Assembly: GCA_037074705.1 (NCBI GenBank)
Contig: CM073595.1
Coordinates: 47,425,639 to 47,489,638, forward strand
Source: Zhengitettix transpicula
Lineage: Eukaryota > Arthropoda > Insecta > Orthoptera > Tetrigidae
Direction of reading: 5' to 3'
Length of the DNA stretch: 64,000 nucleotides
Under the pieces are notes generated by a model. The model had not been told where the DNA came from and searched no databases. It saw only the letters and a list, made by a program, of their open reading frames with translations. Both the position numbers and the translations under genes were made by a program. Shown here piece by piece: positions 12,896 through 26,052 of the stretch (position 1 is the first letter of the stretch; every line of letters starts with the position of its first letter).

Positions 12896-13559
12896 AAATA
12901 CAATACGCACTCGAAAAAATTCATGGTTAGAGAATTAACTATCATAAAATATAGAATTACACATCACACAATAATAAACACAAAACCTGCCACACTTCAC
13001 GAAACAGAGCGACGAGGAATCTGCAAACTCCAGGCCGTACATGAAACAAACAAACAAAAGAGCAGAGAAGACCAACCAAAGTTATGGAATAAGTAGTTTT
13101 ATGAGCAACAGATTCAACGCTTTTGTAGTATAACAAAAAATAATTAATTATTAGGGGAACGATCAATAAACTCCTGTACTGAGTTAGACCCACCTTTAGA
13201 AGAATATTTTTAAACTGAATCCCAAAACTCTTGTAGTTATTGGAGGGAGATTGGCACCTTCGCAGCCGTGTCTTTCTTCGGCCCTGAATTTTGTTATTTG
13301 CATCCTGCTGGTGGAAGGATAAAAAAAAATTCAAAATCACTGTGGGAGAAATTTCGGCAAACCGAGGTGTAAAGGAAGCTTGCAGGAGTTAGTGAAATTC
13401 AGGGTGGTTATTGACAAGTTCGGTTTGGAGAGTTAATTAGTTTTTGATGGTAAAACTTGGTGTTGGGAGTAGTTAGTGAGTTTCTGAGGAATTTATAGAG
13501 ACGTTGGATTTTAGAGAGTTACTTTTTGGCGAAGTTAGTTTTAGATAAATTAGAGAGAA
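12896..13559. other. No gene seen
   Basis: Flank of the satellite. A 127-codon frame on the minus strand (12957-13340) has no recognisable domain and I do not treat it as a gene. Confidence 0.45.
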
Positions 13560-14130
13560 GTTTGCACTGTGTTGCCGACGAGAACCTGTAGGCCAGCTGG
13601 AAATACTAGGCATTGCAGAATCCGCCCGAGCCACCTGAGAAATCTATCGACCTGCCAGACCTCCAAGTGGTAATGAGCCGGAAGGTGATCCCATCAAAGT
13701 CGGTTCATGAAATCCATATGACCACCGTATTTTGGCCCACCGACCCCTGGAAGAATTTTTTGTTTAGGGCTACATGAGGGTAATCCACATGGTGACAACT
13801 CCCCTTTAATAGCATAGGAAGGGATTTGAAAGGGGGGATGCGGAAGGGTAGAGGAAGGTAGCCAAGGCATAACTAGGGCCACCGGGCTATAGTTTAAGGA
13901 TCCTACCCGGCATTCGCCTAAAAGTAATGCAGGGCAAACCCTAGAAAACCTGCATTGGGTACTTGTCCCGCGTCCTTCCGATAGCGGGAGAGAGGTTTGC
14001 TGTGGGGATGCATGCATTCCCTTCTCCGTGCCTCGACCAGTTTAGGAGGCAGCTGGCCGACTGTTCCAATGGGAACAGATAACAACACTTACCGCATGCC
14101 CTCGCAGACAGCTTTTTAACCCTTGTCAGA
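13560..14130. repeat. GC-rich block of unknown origin
   Basis: GC content rises sharply compared with both sides and falls again near 14130. Overlapping minus-strand frames (13694-14017 and 13941-14174) run through it but show no domain I recognise. The sharp edges suggest an inserted element, possibly the 5' part of a retroelement, but I cannot name a family. A CpG-rich promoter is the alternative. Confidence 0.35.
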
Positions 14131-14457
14131 AATTGTCTCCGTTTTGTTATTGTTTTTATGTGTTTGTAAAACATCAGTGAGTATTTAAATTGATAATTAG
14201 AGCCAGAAGTTAACGTCCTTTCTGTGTTAATAAGATAATAATGATTAATTATTGTAATTTATTTAACCTTGCAATATAATTAAATATTTTCAGAGATAAA
14301 TAATCAAATTTAAATAACTAAAAAATGTAATTAAAAACTCCCCTGATCATATAAAACATTACAATAGACTTGCTTTTCTGGGATGTGAATTAAACATTTC
14401 AACATTGAGCAATATTCAGAATAAGTCTTATCTCAACGTAAAGGTGTAAGTAAATAT

Positions 14458-14545
14458 AACCCGATGGAAATTCATAGTATTGAAATCATCATTTTACAGT
14501 GTCAATACTATGCATTGTTTTGAAATTCCGCCGGGTTCTCTCAAA
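14458..14545. repeat. Short imperfect inverted repeat
   Basis: CATAGTATTGA near 14474 is matched by its complement TCAATACTATG near 14503, and the outer AACCCGATGGAAATT is matched by the complement of AATTCCGCCGGGTT near 14524. The result is an imperfect hairpin of about 85 bp, which could be a tiny MITE remnant or part of a larger element. Confidence 0.5.
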
Positions 14546-14599
14546 TTATGACGAGAACGTAGCAAGTTCTTCAGAAAATTCAACCTGGAGGCTGAAAAA

Positions 14600-14855
14600 T
14601 TAAGGTTTTTCGAATTTCCTGTAACAAACCGATCCACACCCATTTCATCGTTTGGTTTCCAACGTTGATTACGTGCTCGTGTGTATTATATGTAAATTTT
14701 TAAATATCGTTTTCAAGGGGAAAACTATGTATAAATTATGTATAATTAGTTATTTAACATGAAGTTATTTTTTTCTATAATTATTTCCACGTCTACGGGT
14801 GTACATTTACGTAAGTTCAGAAGCCCTGGTATGTTTATATTATTTTGTATCCATG

Positions 14856-14886
<31 letters not shown>

Positions 14887-15779
14887 GTGTGTGTAATGAA
14901 TTTATGATAGTTATCTTGTACAACTGTTGACACGTTTGGATCCATGATTTTACAGCCTTTGCCGAGTATTTTGCAGCCGCTATGGTCGAAATTCCTCCGT
15001 CGTTTGTTGCAAAATCCGTGCAAGCGTTCTGTTGAAAAGGAAAGTAGGCTGTGCTCACGACCGTTCAGAAAACATTACTCTTCAAAAATTCGCTCATTTC
15101 AGCTCCGTTACGAGCTGCGATTCATACGTGAATTCGTTTGCAGCAACCGTCGCACATTAATTATTGTCTGCTAATCAGTAAGAATGCTCGTAAGTGGATT
15201 GTCTGAACCCGTTGAACGTTATCACGATTTGTTCAAGTTCATCAACACATATAACCCGGCATAACGTGTTCTTATATCGTGTACATTTGAGATGATTTCA
15301 CAGACTCTCGTATCATACGAGCCTTCGGCGAATCTGACCTTGGAGTCTGATAGACTCGTACGTCAACTTCGGACCGTTGATTAGACGCATGGGGCTACGG
15401 ATAATTCACAATATGATCGCGAAGAACAATTATGTTAAGATACCAAGTAACAGCCTTTTTATTATTAAAAAAATTATTAATTGAATAATTTTTTTTACTA
15501 AATAATATACTTCAGGCTGTAGCCCGAGTGAATGTAAACGTTTCCTAAGTGAGGTTATTAGGTTTCCACGGTAACGGAACATCAAACTTATTGATATACT
15601 TCATTTTACTTATTATGCACCATACGATTTCATTCAAATTAATAAATCAGTTAACTAAAACTCTGTCATGAGAAATAAGGATATTATATATTTAGAAAAT
15701 AATACAAAGTTTTTAAATATTTACATAATATCAATATGAGAACGGGTGTAACAAAACTCGTCGGAAAAATTTCAGAAAC
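14600..15779. other. No gene seen; microsatellite
   Basis: A (TA)n/(TG)n microsatellite lies at about 14860-14895. The stretch 14940-15170 is less AT-rich and is open in more than one frame on both strands, but no domain or splice context was recognised. Confidence 0.45.
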
Positions 15780-16130
15780 GAAGTTTTATTTATTTATTTT
15801 GACAATTTAGCTTAAAACTAATTTACAACAATTTACCTATCACTATTTTACAGTAATTTTTTAAATACTTTTAAACTATTTGTATTCTTTACAGCTACAG
15901 GAAACTCATTATATAATATTAACCCTCTATTAAACATCAAATTTTTAGATTCAGATGCACAATAATAAAATTTTCCCTCCCCATGGTGAACATCTAAATT
16001 TATTTTAATAAAAATATTTAAATACTCGGGCAACTGTTCCTTACAAAATTCTATAAATAAAAATTTGGTCCCTAATCTTTAACAATTCTAATTTATTTAA
16101 CATATCCTGAATCTTCTTTCTCTGATTCCT
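15780..16130 (-). mobile_element. LINE C-terminal relic (minus strand)
   Basis: The minus-strand frame 15848-16033 ends in RGLILYNEFPVAVKN followed by SLKVFKKLL. This matches the pattern at the very C-terminus of Jockey/CR1-type reverse transcriptase polyproteins (RG..LWN.LP..IK...S...FK..L). Only this tail is recognisable. The 3' part is very AT-rich, as expected for a decayed 3' end. Confidence 0.5.
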
Positions 16131-16799
16131 CATATTGAAAGAAGAAAAAAGTGTATCACAACTTGGGTCCAGAAATGCATAATTACAGATTTATCAGAAC
16201 TTTTATGAATGTAACTGCATGACGACATGCCTTGTTATCTGGACTAAAATGCGAGACTCTGGTTACATTTGTTACATGAGGAAACGTGTTGCGAAGAAGA
16301 GCAGCTGCCTGTGTTCATAATAACTATCATGTTTTGTTTTTTCGTGAGAAAATATCCGTAATTTAAAATCTCCGTTGACAGGCTTTTTTAAGCTCAAGGA
16401 AACTGTTATTGGTTTGATTATGTTTATTTCTGACACTTGACGTAAAGCACTAAGGTATATAAAATAATTTATCATTACGCCTTTAAACAGTTATACATTT
16501 CTCTTAAACTGAAGTTATTTGTAACTAGAAGTGTTATATTGATTTGCTACTGGATATACACAACGTTTCTAATTCTATGCCGTCGACTAATGTACCTTTG
16601 AGCTATGAATTCGTTCAACATCACCTTTATTTTCTCGAAGGTAAAAAATAACACTATAGCATCCTTTTGTTATTCATTTTCAATATTTAAATTCAATTGA
16701 TTGACACATTCACATTTCAGGACAATATCATCTGGGTATCACAGTATTCTCCGTGTGTTTTATACGTTATACCTCCCAGAAAAGTCTCGAAAACAGTTC

Positions 16800-17440
16800 T
16801 AGTGTTGCTGTAAGCAATTGACGTAATAAATATTGTTTGCCGATGATACGTCCCTCTTTGCTGCCATGGACGACTCTCAAATTCATGAATTCTTGCTTGA
16901 ATGACGCGGCCGAGTGGTACGAAGCAAATGGATTCAATCTAAATAACTCAAGGAAACTACTGATGTCCCTAATTGTCCTGTTAAGCTTCTTGGCATTACC
17001 GTCGATTCAATACTCGCGTGGGATTCACACATTGACTCCATCTGTATTAAACTATCTCGTGCCTTATATCTATTGCGACCAATTGAGGGTCTATTCTTTC
17101 CCCGAATTATCTACTGCATGCATAGCTTATTATTTTACGGTAATGGTAGCAAGGTTGTAAAAATTCTTATTCTAATACGAATAATCACGGGTTCCAAATA
17201 TAATGATCATTGTAGACCATTATTTGTTAAATTAAATATACTTACTGTGATTAATCAGTATAAATCCCTGATAACTACGAACATGAACTTGGGTAATTCT
17301 GACCACAATCATAACTGTGTCACCAGATTTAATCATCACATTGTGACACCTAATGTAAGATTAAAAAGTGGTTTCATTCGATCTCAATTGATCTGTTTAA
17401 GAGATTACCCAAGAATGCCTATTCCATAGGATTAAATGTG
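16800..17440 (+). mobile_element. LINE reverse-transcriptase relic (Jockey/CR1-like)
   Basis: Translating across frames shows successive parts of a non-LTR reverse transcriptase on the plus strand: the catalytic FADDTSLF (about 16836-16860), then KLLGITVDS...AWDSHID (about 16980-17040), then LSRALYLLRPIEG, and the thumb signature RIITGSKYNDHCRPLF...LNILTV (about 17178-17255). The order and spacing match the family. Stops and frameshifts break it at least twice, and the endonuclease half is missing. It is a 5'-truncated dead copy. Confidence 0.85.
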
Positions 17441-18188
17441 TTCAAAGTCTGAATTAAAAAATGATTGATTGAAAATAGTTTCTACTCATTAAATAATTTT
17501 TTTAATATTATCTAAATATGGAATTTTAATTTTATATTAACTGTACTTTTTTTATTATTACTTGACGTTTTCTGTACTCTGCATAAACAAATTGATTGTC
17601 TGGCGCCTGTAGCGATCTTCAGCTCGTGTTCCTCTCTTGAAAGTTTAGAACTGCCTTCGATTTGTATATGTTATAGAGTTTCAAGACAAGGCTTTTAAAC
17701 ATCGTGTGATGTGAGTGTAAAAGGAACAGATGTCTTAATGCTTTCCCAAAGTACAAATTTCCACTTCTGCCGTACAGCCGTCAGCTCTGTTACCACTTCG
17801 AAATCGTGCTTCTTCACTCGGCTAGCTCAATTTCAGGAACCTTTCCGTGTCATGTGTTAATATTCTAGTAAATCTAGAGGTACGACTCCATAAAACCGCA
17901 CTGAATCTTGCGCTGGACGACAATGTCGCAGTCACGCGGTGTTAACTGTAAAACCAGCTTCATACGTTTCCCGTTTATTGTTTCATCATTTTTTTTGGTG
18001 CCAAATACACATAATAAATGTATACATACCGATATATTCGCAGTGTGCTTTATTTTATATATAGGTCCGTCTTGACGTCTATTGTCGCGATCGCCAACCA
18101 AAACTTTTCGTGTTTCCCATTGTTTCGGCTCCTCGACTACAGCAGCGACTGAGGGACTACCTCGATCGATGCATTGTAAATGTATGAA
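17441..18188. other. No gene seen
   Basis: Minus-strand open frame 17874-18251 runs through a GC-richer stretch (about 17880-18180) but has no recognised domain and is interrupted by the Helitron insertion at 18189. Confidence 0.4.
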
Positions 18189-19083
18189 TCTTCTATATAA
18201 TAAAAAAGGATGTATATTTGTATGTATGTATTTACGTTGTTCTTTATACAAATTTTATCGCGTGGACAGAATGCAACAAAAATTGGTATACGTATTCTGC
18301 CAAAATCGAGAACCGGTACTGTGGGGGTGACAAACCACTAGCATAAATGTGAAAAGAATTATAATTTTAAAAAGTGATCATTAAGTGATAAATTACTGCG
18401 CGCCAATATATCATGACTTCACGCGACAGAGAGAGACGTTACTACGCGACGAACAAAGGAAATAGTTCGATTTTTCCGTAATGAAATGAAGCAGAAATAT
18501 TTTCATTGAATAAAAGTATAATTCTATCCAGTAATACTCCATCGAGTGATAATAAAAAACAATACAAAATACTTTACAATCGTTGCGGAAAATGTTAGTT
18601 AATTTAGTGAGTGCAATATGGCCACCATTTCTTTACATTTGGAATGTAGCTATCAATTTGATCACTTCAATCCTTCCTAATGTGCGAATACTGATTGACA
18701 ATTATATCCTGCAATACTCAAGAAGCACTGTCTGAAGACTTACTGACAATTATTTGTTCGCGGAGAATTATATTTCTAAAGAATAACGATGGTATGTTTG
18801 TTGCTATTATGCAATTAAATTCTATGTATCTTATAGCTATTAAATTAATGCAGTATATTTATGTGTTGGTAAAGAAATTCGGAGGTATGTTTGTTGAGAT
18901 TGATGCAATAAAATTCAATGTATTTTATAGCTGTTCAATTAAAGCACTATTGGTCGAAATTGTGTACGGAACTAGGAATAGTTAGATTTAGGTTGTGTCT
19001 TCTTGACTAAAGATTAATATAGAATTAAATTCTTTTTCGGGTTTATATAAATAAGAAACGGGCAACGCCGGGCACTCAGCTAG
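18189..19083 (+). mobile_element. Non-autonomous Helitron-like element, copy 2
   Basis: Begins TCTTCTATATAATAAAAAAG after an A (18188) and ends GGGCACTCAGCTAG before a T (19084): insertion between A and T with 5' TC and 3' CTAG, as in Helitrons. It is nearly identical to 2232-3134, so at least one copy moved recently or the two have been homogenised. There is no replication-helicase frame, so it would depend on an autonomous partner. The small open frame at 18695-18985 is not conserved intact in copy 1 and is not supported as a gene. Confidence 0.8.
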
Positions 19084-19627
19084 TTTTATTAATAAATAAA
19101 CTGTCTACGAGTATGAGGAGGAAACGAATGGGAAATTGTGCATCGGATAACGCCGGTTTCGGGGTCAGTTTACCTTCCGTAAGTTACCTCTTTACCACAA
19201 TTATCATATAAAAATATTGCAACGGTACAGGCAAACAATACTATCCCTTAATTAAACCCGAAGATTTTTTCAGAAATGTTTGACCGGCAGCATAAGTGTC
19301 ACAATAAGCAATAGATCCTTTTGTGCCAGTCTCTCTTAAGGCATATTTTCGGTAGAAATTTCTCCTCCTCAAAATTTTCCTTTTCTCCACTATGGTTACG
19401 ATATTTGCCATTTTACATTATGCTCTCTTTATACTTCAGGAAATTTTGAGGTCGACGGATTATGTTCTGTTATCGGTTATCAACTTGTTTTTTCGTACAG
19501 AAGCCGGAGGTAACTTCGAATGAGAGCTTATTTGGATGCCCCCTACATGGTTTCCTTTTTAATGATTTCGTTTTCGAATATTTCACACTCCGATACAAAA
19601 ATATTATTTAGGTGAATACGGCTTTTC
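19084..19627. other. No gene seen
   Basis: Unassigned sequence between the Helitron and the compound microsatellite. Confidence 0.5.
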
Positions 19628-19738
<111 letters not shown>

Positions 19739-22700
19739 TAAGAAGAACGTTCTTCAGATTCGAATTGACGATAAATTTTGAATCAATCTGTGAGTTTTAG
19801 ACATTTCATATTCATATCCAGTGAAAATACTCAAAATAGATACCTTGTTGAAAATTATAAGTAAAAGACGCTTCGGGGAAATTAAATTAATTTATTTAAA
19901 CAATATATTCATGTTTACTAATCGAGTAGACGTTTCTACAGGCGCCGCACTGGAATAATATTGATCTGGAATACAAGTCACGTTTATCTTTTTATAGTGG
20001 GCACAAATGAAAAAGAAACTTGAAACAGGATGTTTAAGTAACTATTTATATACAGTCTGCATTGTAGCAGAATTTTTGCTCTACATAAGTTGACTGTCGT
20101 GGACGATTGACCTAATATTTTATCTGTAGCTAAAGAAAGAGAAAACATATCAGTTTCCTCTTAAGTAATAGAGTCATAACATTTTGTTATTTACTTAAAT
20201 ACACGAAAACATCGATAAATCGACTTGTATTTAAATTTAGTTGTGATTATCTACATTATATGATTCATGGAAATATACATTTTCCTCTGATCCTTCTTAT
20301 ATCGTAAATTTTTATATTAATCAATTCGACACAACTAGAACTCTCTAGCAGATATTAATGATTATGCCAATATTTGTCTGTGTTTATATTATTCATTTCT
20401 CTATATTTGTTTTAAATTTCGTTTATAGAATAAATCTTAGCTTCAGAAAATAGCTCAAAATTTTGTATTTTGATACTGTACTTATAAAAATATGCGACCG
20501 AATTTAGGATACTTTAGCAATTATCTGCTAATCTAAATGAATGTCAGTGAAAGTTTATATATCCATAGAAGAATGATGTAATTTATTACTATAATCTGTA
20601 CTTATTACGTTCCCTTATTTGAATTTTTATATCTTAGTTAAGATAAACAAATGTCAAGTAATAACTTTGTTTCACACTTACAGTTTAACAAGTTACAAAA
20701 TGAAGCAAGGGCGACAAAATCTTCCCCATTTCTTCTATCCACCAATATAGAATTTAGAGAGCTCCTATAGAATCTACATCGGATAAATTTCAATAGCGCA
20801 GCTCGAATGACGGTTATCATTATCAACTCTATCTATTTATCTTATTTATCACACACGCAACATTTTGTAATTTAAAATGATAAGCCGTCTCAACTTTTCA
20901 TACAATTCTGATCATTTCACCTCTATACTTTCCAAAATGTTTAAATTTAAATTCTATTCCATTTGGTTTCATATGCCGAAGCAACGTCTGTTCTACTTCC
21001 ACCCTGGTGTATCAACCACTGAATACAGATTATGATACCTTTGCTGTATACAATGTAACGCGCGTATTTTGATTTTCTTCGTTTAACCTACGATTAAAAA
21101 GTAGCTTTGCTTTGTGACTGAGCAATAAATGAACGGGATTCACAGGTATTAAATCGACGCCATTCTGTAGTAACGTAGCTTCTGTTATGTTTTCATGCTT
21201 AATATTTTTAATGTAAATAAAATACAATTAATTAAAATAATATCATTACTTTTCATTATTAAACATAATGTTTTATTACAACAAATTCTCATCCACATGC
21301 TGCTCGATCATTGGTTTCACCGAGTATCTGATAAAAAAAAGGGATTGTGTATATCTTTGTTTCTTGTGTTATGTTAAAGTTTCGACAAGGTTTAACATTT
21401 TTTTTGGTATCTGCCACTATCATCATATGTCCCATCCCAACTAGTATTCAGATGTGGTTCTTGGAAATTAATTTACATCCATTTTATTGCACATTTAGTG
21501 TGTGGTAATTGTTATGTTGAGTCTTCAGTACTTTTTTAATATGATATATTGGTACATTACCTTGTCATTACCTCGATATGATCCATTTACTTAGAAGTAA
21601 ATACTTATTAAGTTATTCATTATTTACCCTTTGTACAAATATGATAAATTTTACTATAAACAGTAAAATACAATCTCCTTTCTATTTCTTTTTGCAAATA
21701 TATCAAGAACATTCAGAAAATTTCAAAAATGGTTATCACCTCTAACTATAATCCTTATAGTTCAAGAAAATTCTGCAATTTGCAATAACATAATTGAATG
21801 AAAATAACAAACAAATATAAAAATTTGTTCACTGTGATTATATCAATATGCTGTGACTGAAATAAAATTTCCCAATGAGCTGTTAATCCTTGACAAACTA
21901 TAGTTCACATTACATTGACCTAACAGATACAGAATAGTTTACTACAATTCATTCAAAATGCCAGATCAGTTTCCAAGTAAGAACTTGTACTTTCTTCACA
22001 CATTTATTTAATTTAAGATTTCCCCATTAAGTTGAGAATGTAACGTTTCAACCCCCCCCCCCCCCCTTCCCCATATGAATTAAATTTTTATTCTTGTTAT
22101 TTTGCCTGCATTCCTGATTTTTACTTACTTGTCAATACAAATATTTTGAAATTTATTATCACATGAACATGCCAATTCTAGTTGGGAATATAAATAGAAA
22201 TACAAGAGACATTAAAACCCAGAAGGAAAATGGTTATTTCACAATAAAAAGATAACTGACTATTCTATCTCAATATAATGGAATATCATAGTCAATTAAA
22301 AATATACTACTGACATTCAAAATTTAACTTATATTTAGTAAGAATGTATGAAAGATGTTTCATGATAATGCAGACATTTTAAATGAATCAAAATTGTAGT
22401 TATTTGTATTTTAAGAGAATCTTATTGCATATCTTTAATTGAATTCCTAATGATTGTCTGCACAATTTACCAAAGGAATACAGAATATATTTTGAATTTG
22501 ATCAATGAAGAAATCAACATTGATTGATATTTGAAAGTGACACCAGATAGATTAATCCAACCAAGCAGTCAATTCAATGGTAAATGAAATTTTAATAACA
22601 TGAAAATTTTGTATTATAAATATTTAAAAAAAATTAACTCTAAAATTTATTCAAGGTTTTGCTATAAGACTTCTCAATTTATCTCCTATAAATATCACAA

Positions 22701-23940
22701 TGAATTTTAACACAAAAAAATAGTTACCTGAGCATATATATACATTTTCTTCATCTATTATCCTCCACATCCAATGAACAAATATCACATAATTTGTTAT
22801 GTTATCAATATGACTTTTACATTCAAGTAATTCACTTGCTCACACCACAACACAAAGCTATAGTCCCTGTCACTCCATCACTTGATCGCCCCCACCCTTG
22901 TAACTACAAATTATTTCTCTCACCGTGAGAGTGAGACTCATACTCATGCCAACTAATACTGTAAGTGGTCTGCTAAAAGCAACATGAAGTTTACTCCTAA
23001 TATCTGACATTTTCCTGAAAGTCATTATTATAATCTTTTGTTCACGTCACAGTCAACCACCACAGAAGTATCTCATCATGGTTTACTTTTGTTACATTAT
23101 GCTGGTAGAAACATTTATGATAATTCAAGTAATTTTGTGATTTTTTTTATTTGATTGGTTGTTTAAAATGACCCTTAAAGAGAAGAATATGTTCTCTGAT
23201 TTACACTTGGGTAATACATTAATTAAATAATGACAATTCAATGGCGATGTGCACCGTCTTCTTCTTCTTCAGAAACGACACCAATAAAGCATTCAATCTT
23301 CTCATAGTGTGATAGCAAGTAGTCCATAACTCATTTAATTTGGTTATTGTACCACCGTTTCAAAAAAATCCTTGCGACAAAAACAATACTCAAGTTCCAA
23401 ATGTTTTAATTAAAAGTTGTACATTTTTACAAAGTATCTCTCAAACTTATCTAAATCTCAAGAATAACCTTTAGTTCATCTGTATGAAAATGCAATAAAG
23501 TTAATAAAAAGTGATGAATAAAATTATACAAACTATACAACTGTTCGTCATACATTTTTAATTTTTCAAGTACCAAACATGCACTTAAATCAGGATAGAG
23601 AATCGTGTCAAAACACACTGAAATAAACACAGAATTATCAGTATCTCAAATTAAATTAATTTTGAGAAGATTAAGTACTCAAATTAGATGTAACGTTAAA
23701 TCAGATGGTAAATCATATGTAACAGAGATAGACATTTAACAGTAACTAATCAATACAGGATTCAAAGTATCAGAGATTCATAAAAATAAATCTATCCAGC
23801 AGCATTGAGACACAATTGCACCAATATCTGCAGTAATCTTAAAGCATCCCACATTGTCTATTGTACACAAAAATAAATTTACAAAGCTTTCAAAACAGGT
23901 TGAGACATCAAAGAGTCACTGGAATAAAAGATAAAAGGGA
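19739..23940. other. AT-rich gene-free stretch
   Basis: No exon or element was recognised in 4.2 kb. An uninterrupted run of 15 C lies at 22052-22066, unusual in this AT-rich context. The right part may hold 3'-flanking or UTR sequence of the minus-strand kinase-like gene; the nearest AATAAA on that strand (TTTATT at 23146-23151) is about 900 bp downstream of its stop. Confidence 0.5.
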
Positions 23941-23945
23941 AAAGT

Positions 23946-24035
23946 AGTATCAAGGCACTATGAGCTCATCAACATCCAATGCACAACGTAAATGTGGTAG
24001 AAGCTTCTGGAAGGCTACTTTGAATCTGTCTAAAG
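23946..24035 (-). pseudogene. Duplicated C-terminal fragment of the EcKL gene
   Basis: On the minus strand this stretch repeats the last 26 codons and the stop of the neighbouring kinase-like gene: DRFKVAFQKLLPHLRCALD followed by VDELIVP and TGA at 23952-23950. The parent ends DRFKIAFQKLLPHLRRALD, VHELVVP. The two stops lie 123 bp apart, so it is a direct tandem duplication of the gene's 3' end, with roughly one base in nine changed. An in-frame TGA lies a few codons upstream, so it cannot continue as an extended frame. It would be translated only as an alternative last exon, for which I see no convincing acceptor. Confidence 0.8.
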
Positions 24036-24072
24036 AGTCACTGGCTCATAATGATACACGTGAACAGTAGTA

Positions 24073-25274
24073 TCAAGGCACTACAAGCTCATGAACATCC
24101 AATGCACGACGTAAATGTGGTAGCAGCTTCTGGAAGGCAATTTTGAACCTATCTGTTTTGAATATGAAATCTATGTGTTCAGCATACATTCCATTCATTA
24201 TTTTGCTTTTTCCAAATCTCAAGATATCATGTGGATCTGCAATAGCAAGTGCCATGTCATAAGCTGCTACCAACAGAATGTAAAACTCAGTTGCAATCAT
24301 CTGATGTCTCAACTGATTATATGTTATTGGAACGTCTGACCGCCCAATTTGATATAAGGTGAATACAAACATGTTGTAATAATCCTCCATTAGCCGAACG
24401 TAGTGGTGTGCGTAGACTTCGTACTGCACGCTTGTGATCAAAAAATAATGAATATCGTAGCACGGTAAGTTGCAGTGTACTTTGTGGAAATTAACCATTT
24501 TTATCTCACGAGGTAAGCCGTTCTTGTCGTACAGGAAGAAAATATTGTTGGTCCAGAATGCACCGTGGTTGATCACGCGCTGATCTCGGTTTCTCAAATC
24601 CGCCAGTTGGGTGATGCGTTCCCGGAAATTGATCCTGAGCATCGCTTCGCCGTATTTGGCGTAGCCGGGCCAGGTGCAGACTACTTCGGCCAACTTTTGC
24701 AAGGATTGTACGAATATGTACTTGCTGATACAATCGGAGTCGTATTGGACACGGCGTGAAAATGCCACGCATGTGCCCGGCGCCAAGTCATACATCTTTA
24801 GGCTGAGCGCATGGAAGCGTCCGAGGGTCTTGATGGCCAATGATGCGTGCTCAAGATCCAGGCGCTGTTCACGGTCAGCAAGCTTGTAGCCGTTGACACG
24901 TGGGTCCTCGTAACCCACTATTTCATGTTTTTTGGAGGTGTAGATGTCCATGTACGGGTGTTCTAGCTCATAGTACATAAACGGTAGCACGTAAGAGTGC
25001 ATCATTTTCTCACGTTTTAAGCTTTCTGTGTACATGGCGAATAAGGCGCACAGTTGCCCATCCGACTTAGTTCTTACCAGGAACTCCTTTCGCAGATTCA
25101 CATGACAGGTCCGCGCATCAGCCAGGAATATCTTCACCCATGTAATGTTCATATTGCCTGCCAGCCCTCTTATTGACTTGAAACCCTTGGTGTACGAGTT
25201 CACAGATTTGAGTTGAAACATCTCAGAAAGGAGCCGTGAATCGAGCCACGAACGGAAGAGATTCACGGGAGGTG
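24073..25274 (-). CDS. Ecdysteroid kinase-like (EcKL/CHK-like) protein, probable pseudokinase; main exon
   Basis: The family (Pfam EcKinase, SMART CHK) consists of cytosolic small-molecule kinases in insects, some of which phosphorylate ecdysteroids or detoxified compounds. A single exon encodes nearly a whole protein (about 399 codons; usual length about 400-420). It begins after an acceptor with a good pyrimidine tract (TTTTCTTTTGTTTCAG, AG at 25276-25275) in phase 1, so the start codon must be in an upstream exon; the GTG at 25266 is only an internal valine. Numbering from that valine, family landmarks are SWLDSRLLSEMF (6-17), LGRFHAL (148-154), the catalytic-loop block INHGAFWTNN (232-241) and DIHYFLITS (271-279). 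Three residues that catalysis needs are changed: beta-3 Lys to Arg65 (VKT becomes VRT), loop Asp to Ala236 (HGD becomes HGA), and metal-binding Asp to Asn259 (VDF becomes VNF). Glu86 is kept. The frame is otherwise intact. Confidence 0.93.
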
Positions 25275-25279
25275 CTGAA

Positions 25280-26052
25280 ACAAAAGAAAATTGATTCCTG
25301 AACGTCCAACTCTAACATTCAGTAATTAAGGACTAGGATATACTGTACGCATTGTGTTTTATCATGGAAAACATGGACGATCAATTAACAGATATTTAAC
25401 ATGAAAACTTGAACGTCCTTTATATAGTGATTAATTTATTAGTTTAAAAGTTGTTTCTAGCTGAGACATCAGTTCAGAGCTATTAAAATTTCTTAAGTCA
25501 CACTTACAGACGATGAAAATCGAAAAATTGACAAACAAAAATTAGCGTCGCAAAATATTATTGTTAAATTTCAAATGACAATTATCCCAGCCGTATGCTA
25601 TAATTTTAAATTAGTGCTTTTCTGTAGACACTATCTGGGGGCCATTGTATTAGACTATCAAACTTGTATTTATTTGTAAAATACGGAGAAATAAAAGGAG
25701 GCAGAAGAACATTAGAACGTCAACAATACGCATTCCCAAATTTTAAGAAATGATTAATGGAAATACACTAAGCCAGTTCAAACCGACAATTAAAACCGTA
25801 ATTCATGTTTTAAATTATCGCAGAAGTTATCATAGACTTGTTCATTAATTTTTCTTCTCAAGCATTTCAGAAACCTAAAAATTGTAGTGTTTTCTGTAAC
25901 ATAAAAAAAAAATCATTAGATTACCCCCCAACCAGATTTGTAATGCAGGTAAATAAGATTTGGATTAGAAATTGGCAATATATACATACATACATACATA
26001 CATGCATATATATATATATATATTTGTTTATTGTTGTTATAATCTTCTTCTT
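25280..26052. other. Probable upstream intron of the EcKL gene; no exon recognised
   Basis: AT-rich. The 5' exon implied by the acceptor at 25275 was not found with confidence. A minus-strand donor-like site (GTAAGT, complement at 25501-25507) has no start codon close in front of it. A CATA/TA microsatellite lies at about 25980-26022. Confidence 0.4.

Noticed and set aside
24506..24889. Open frames on both strands inside the EcKL exon
   Set aside because: Shadows of the real coding frame.
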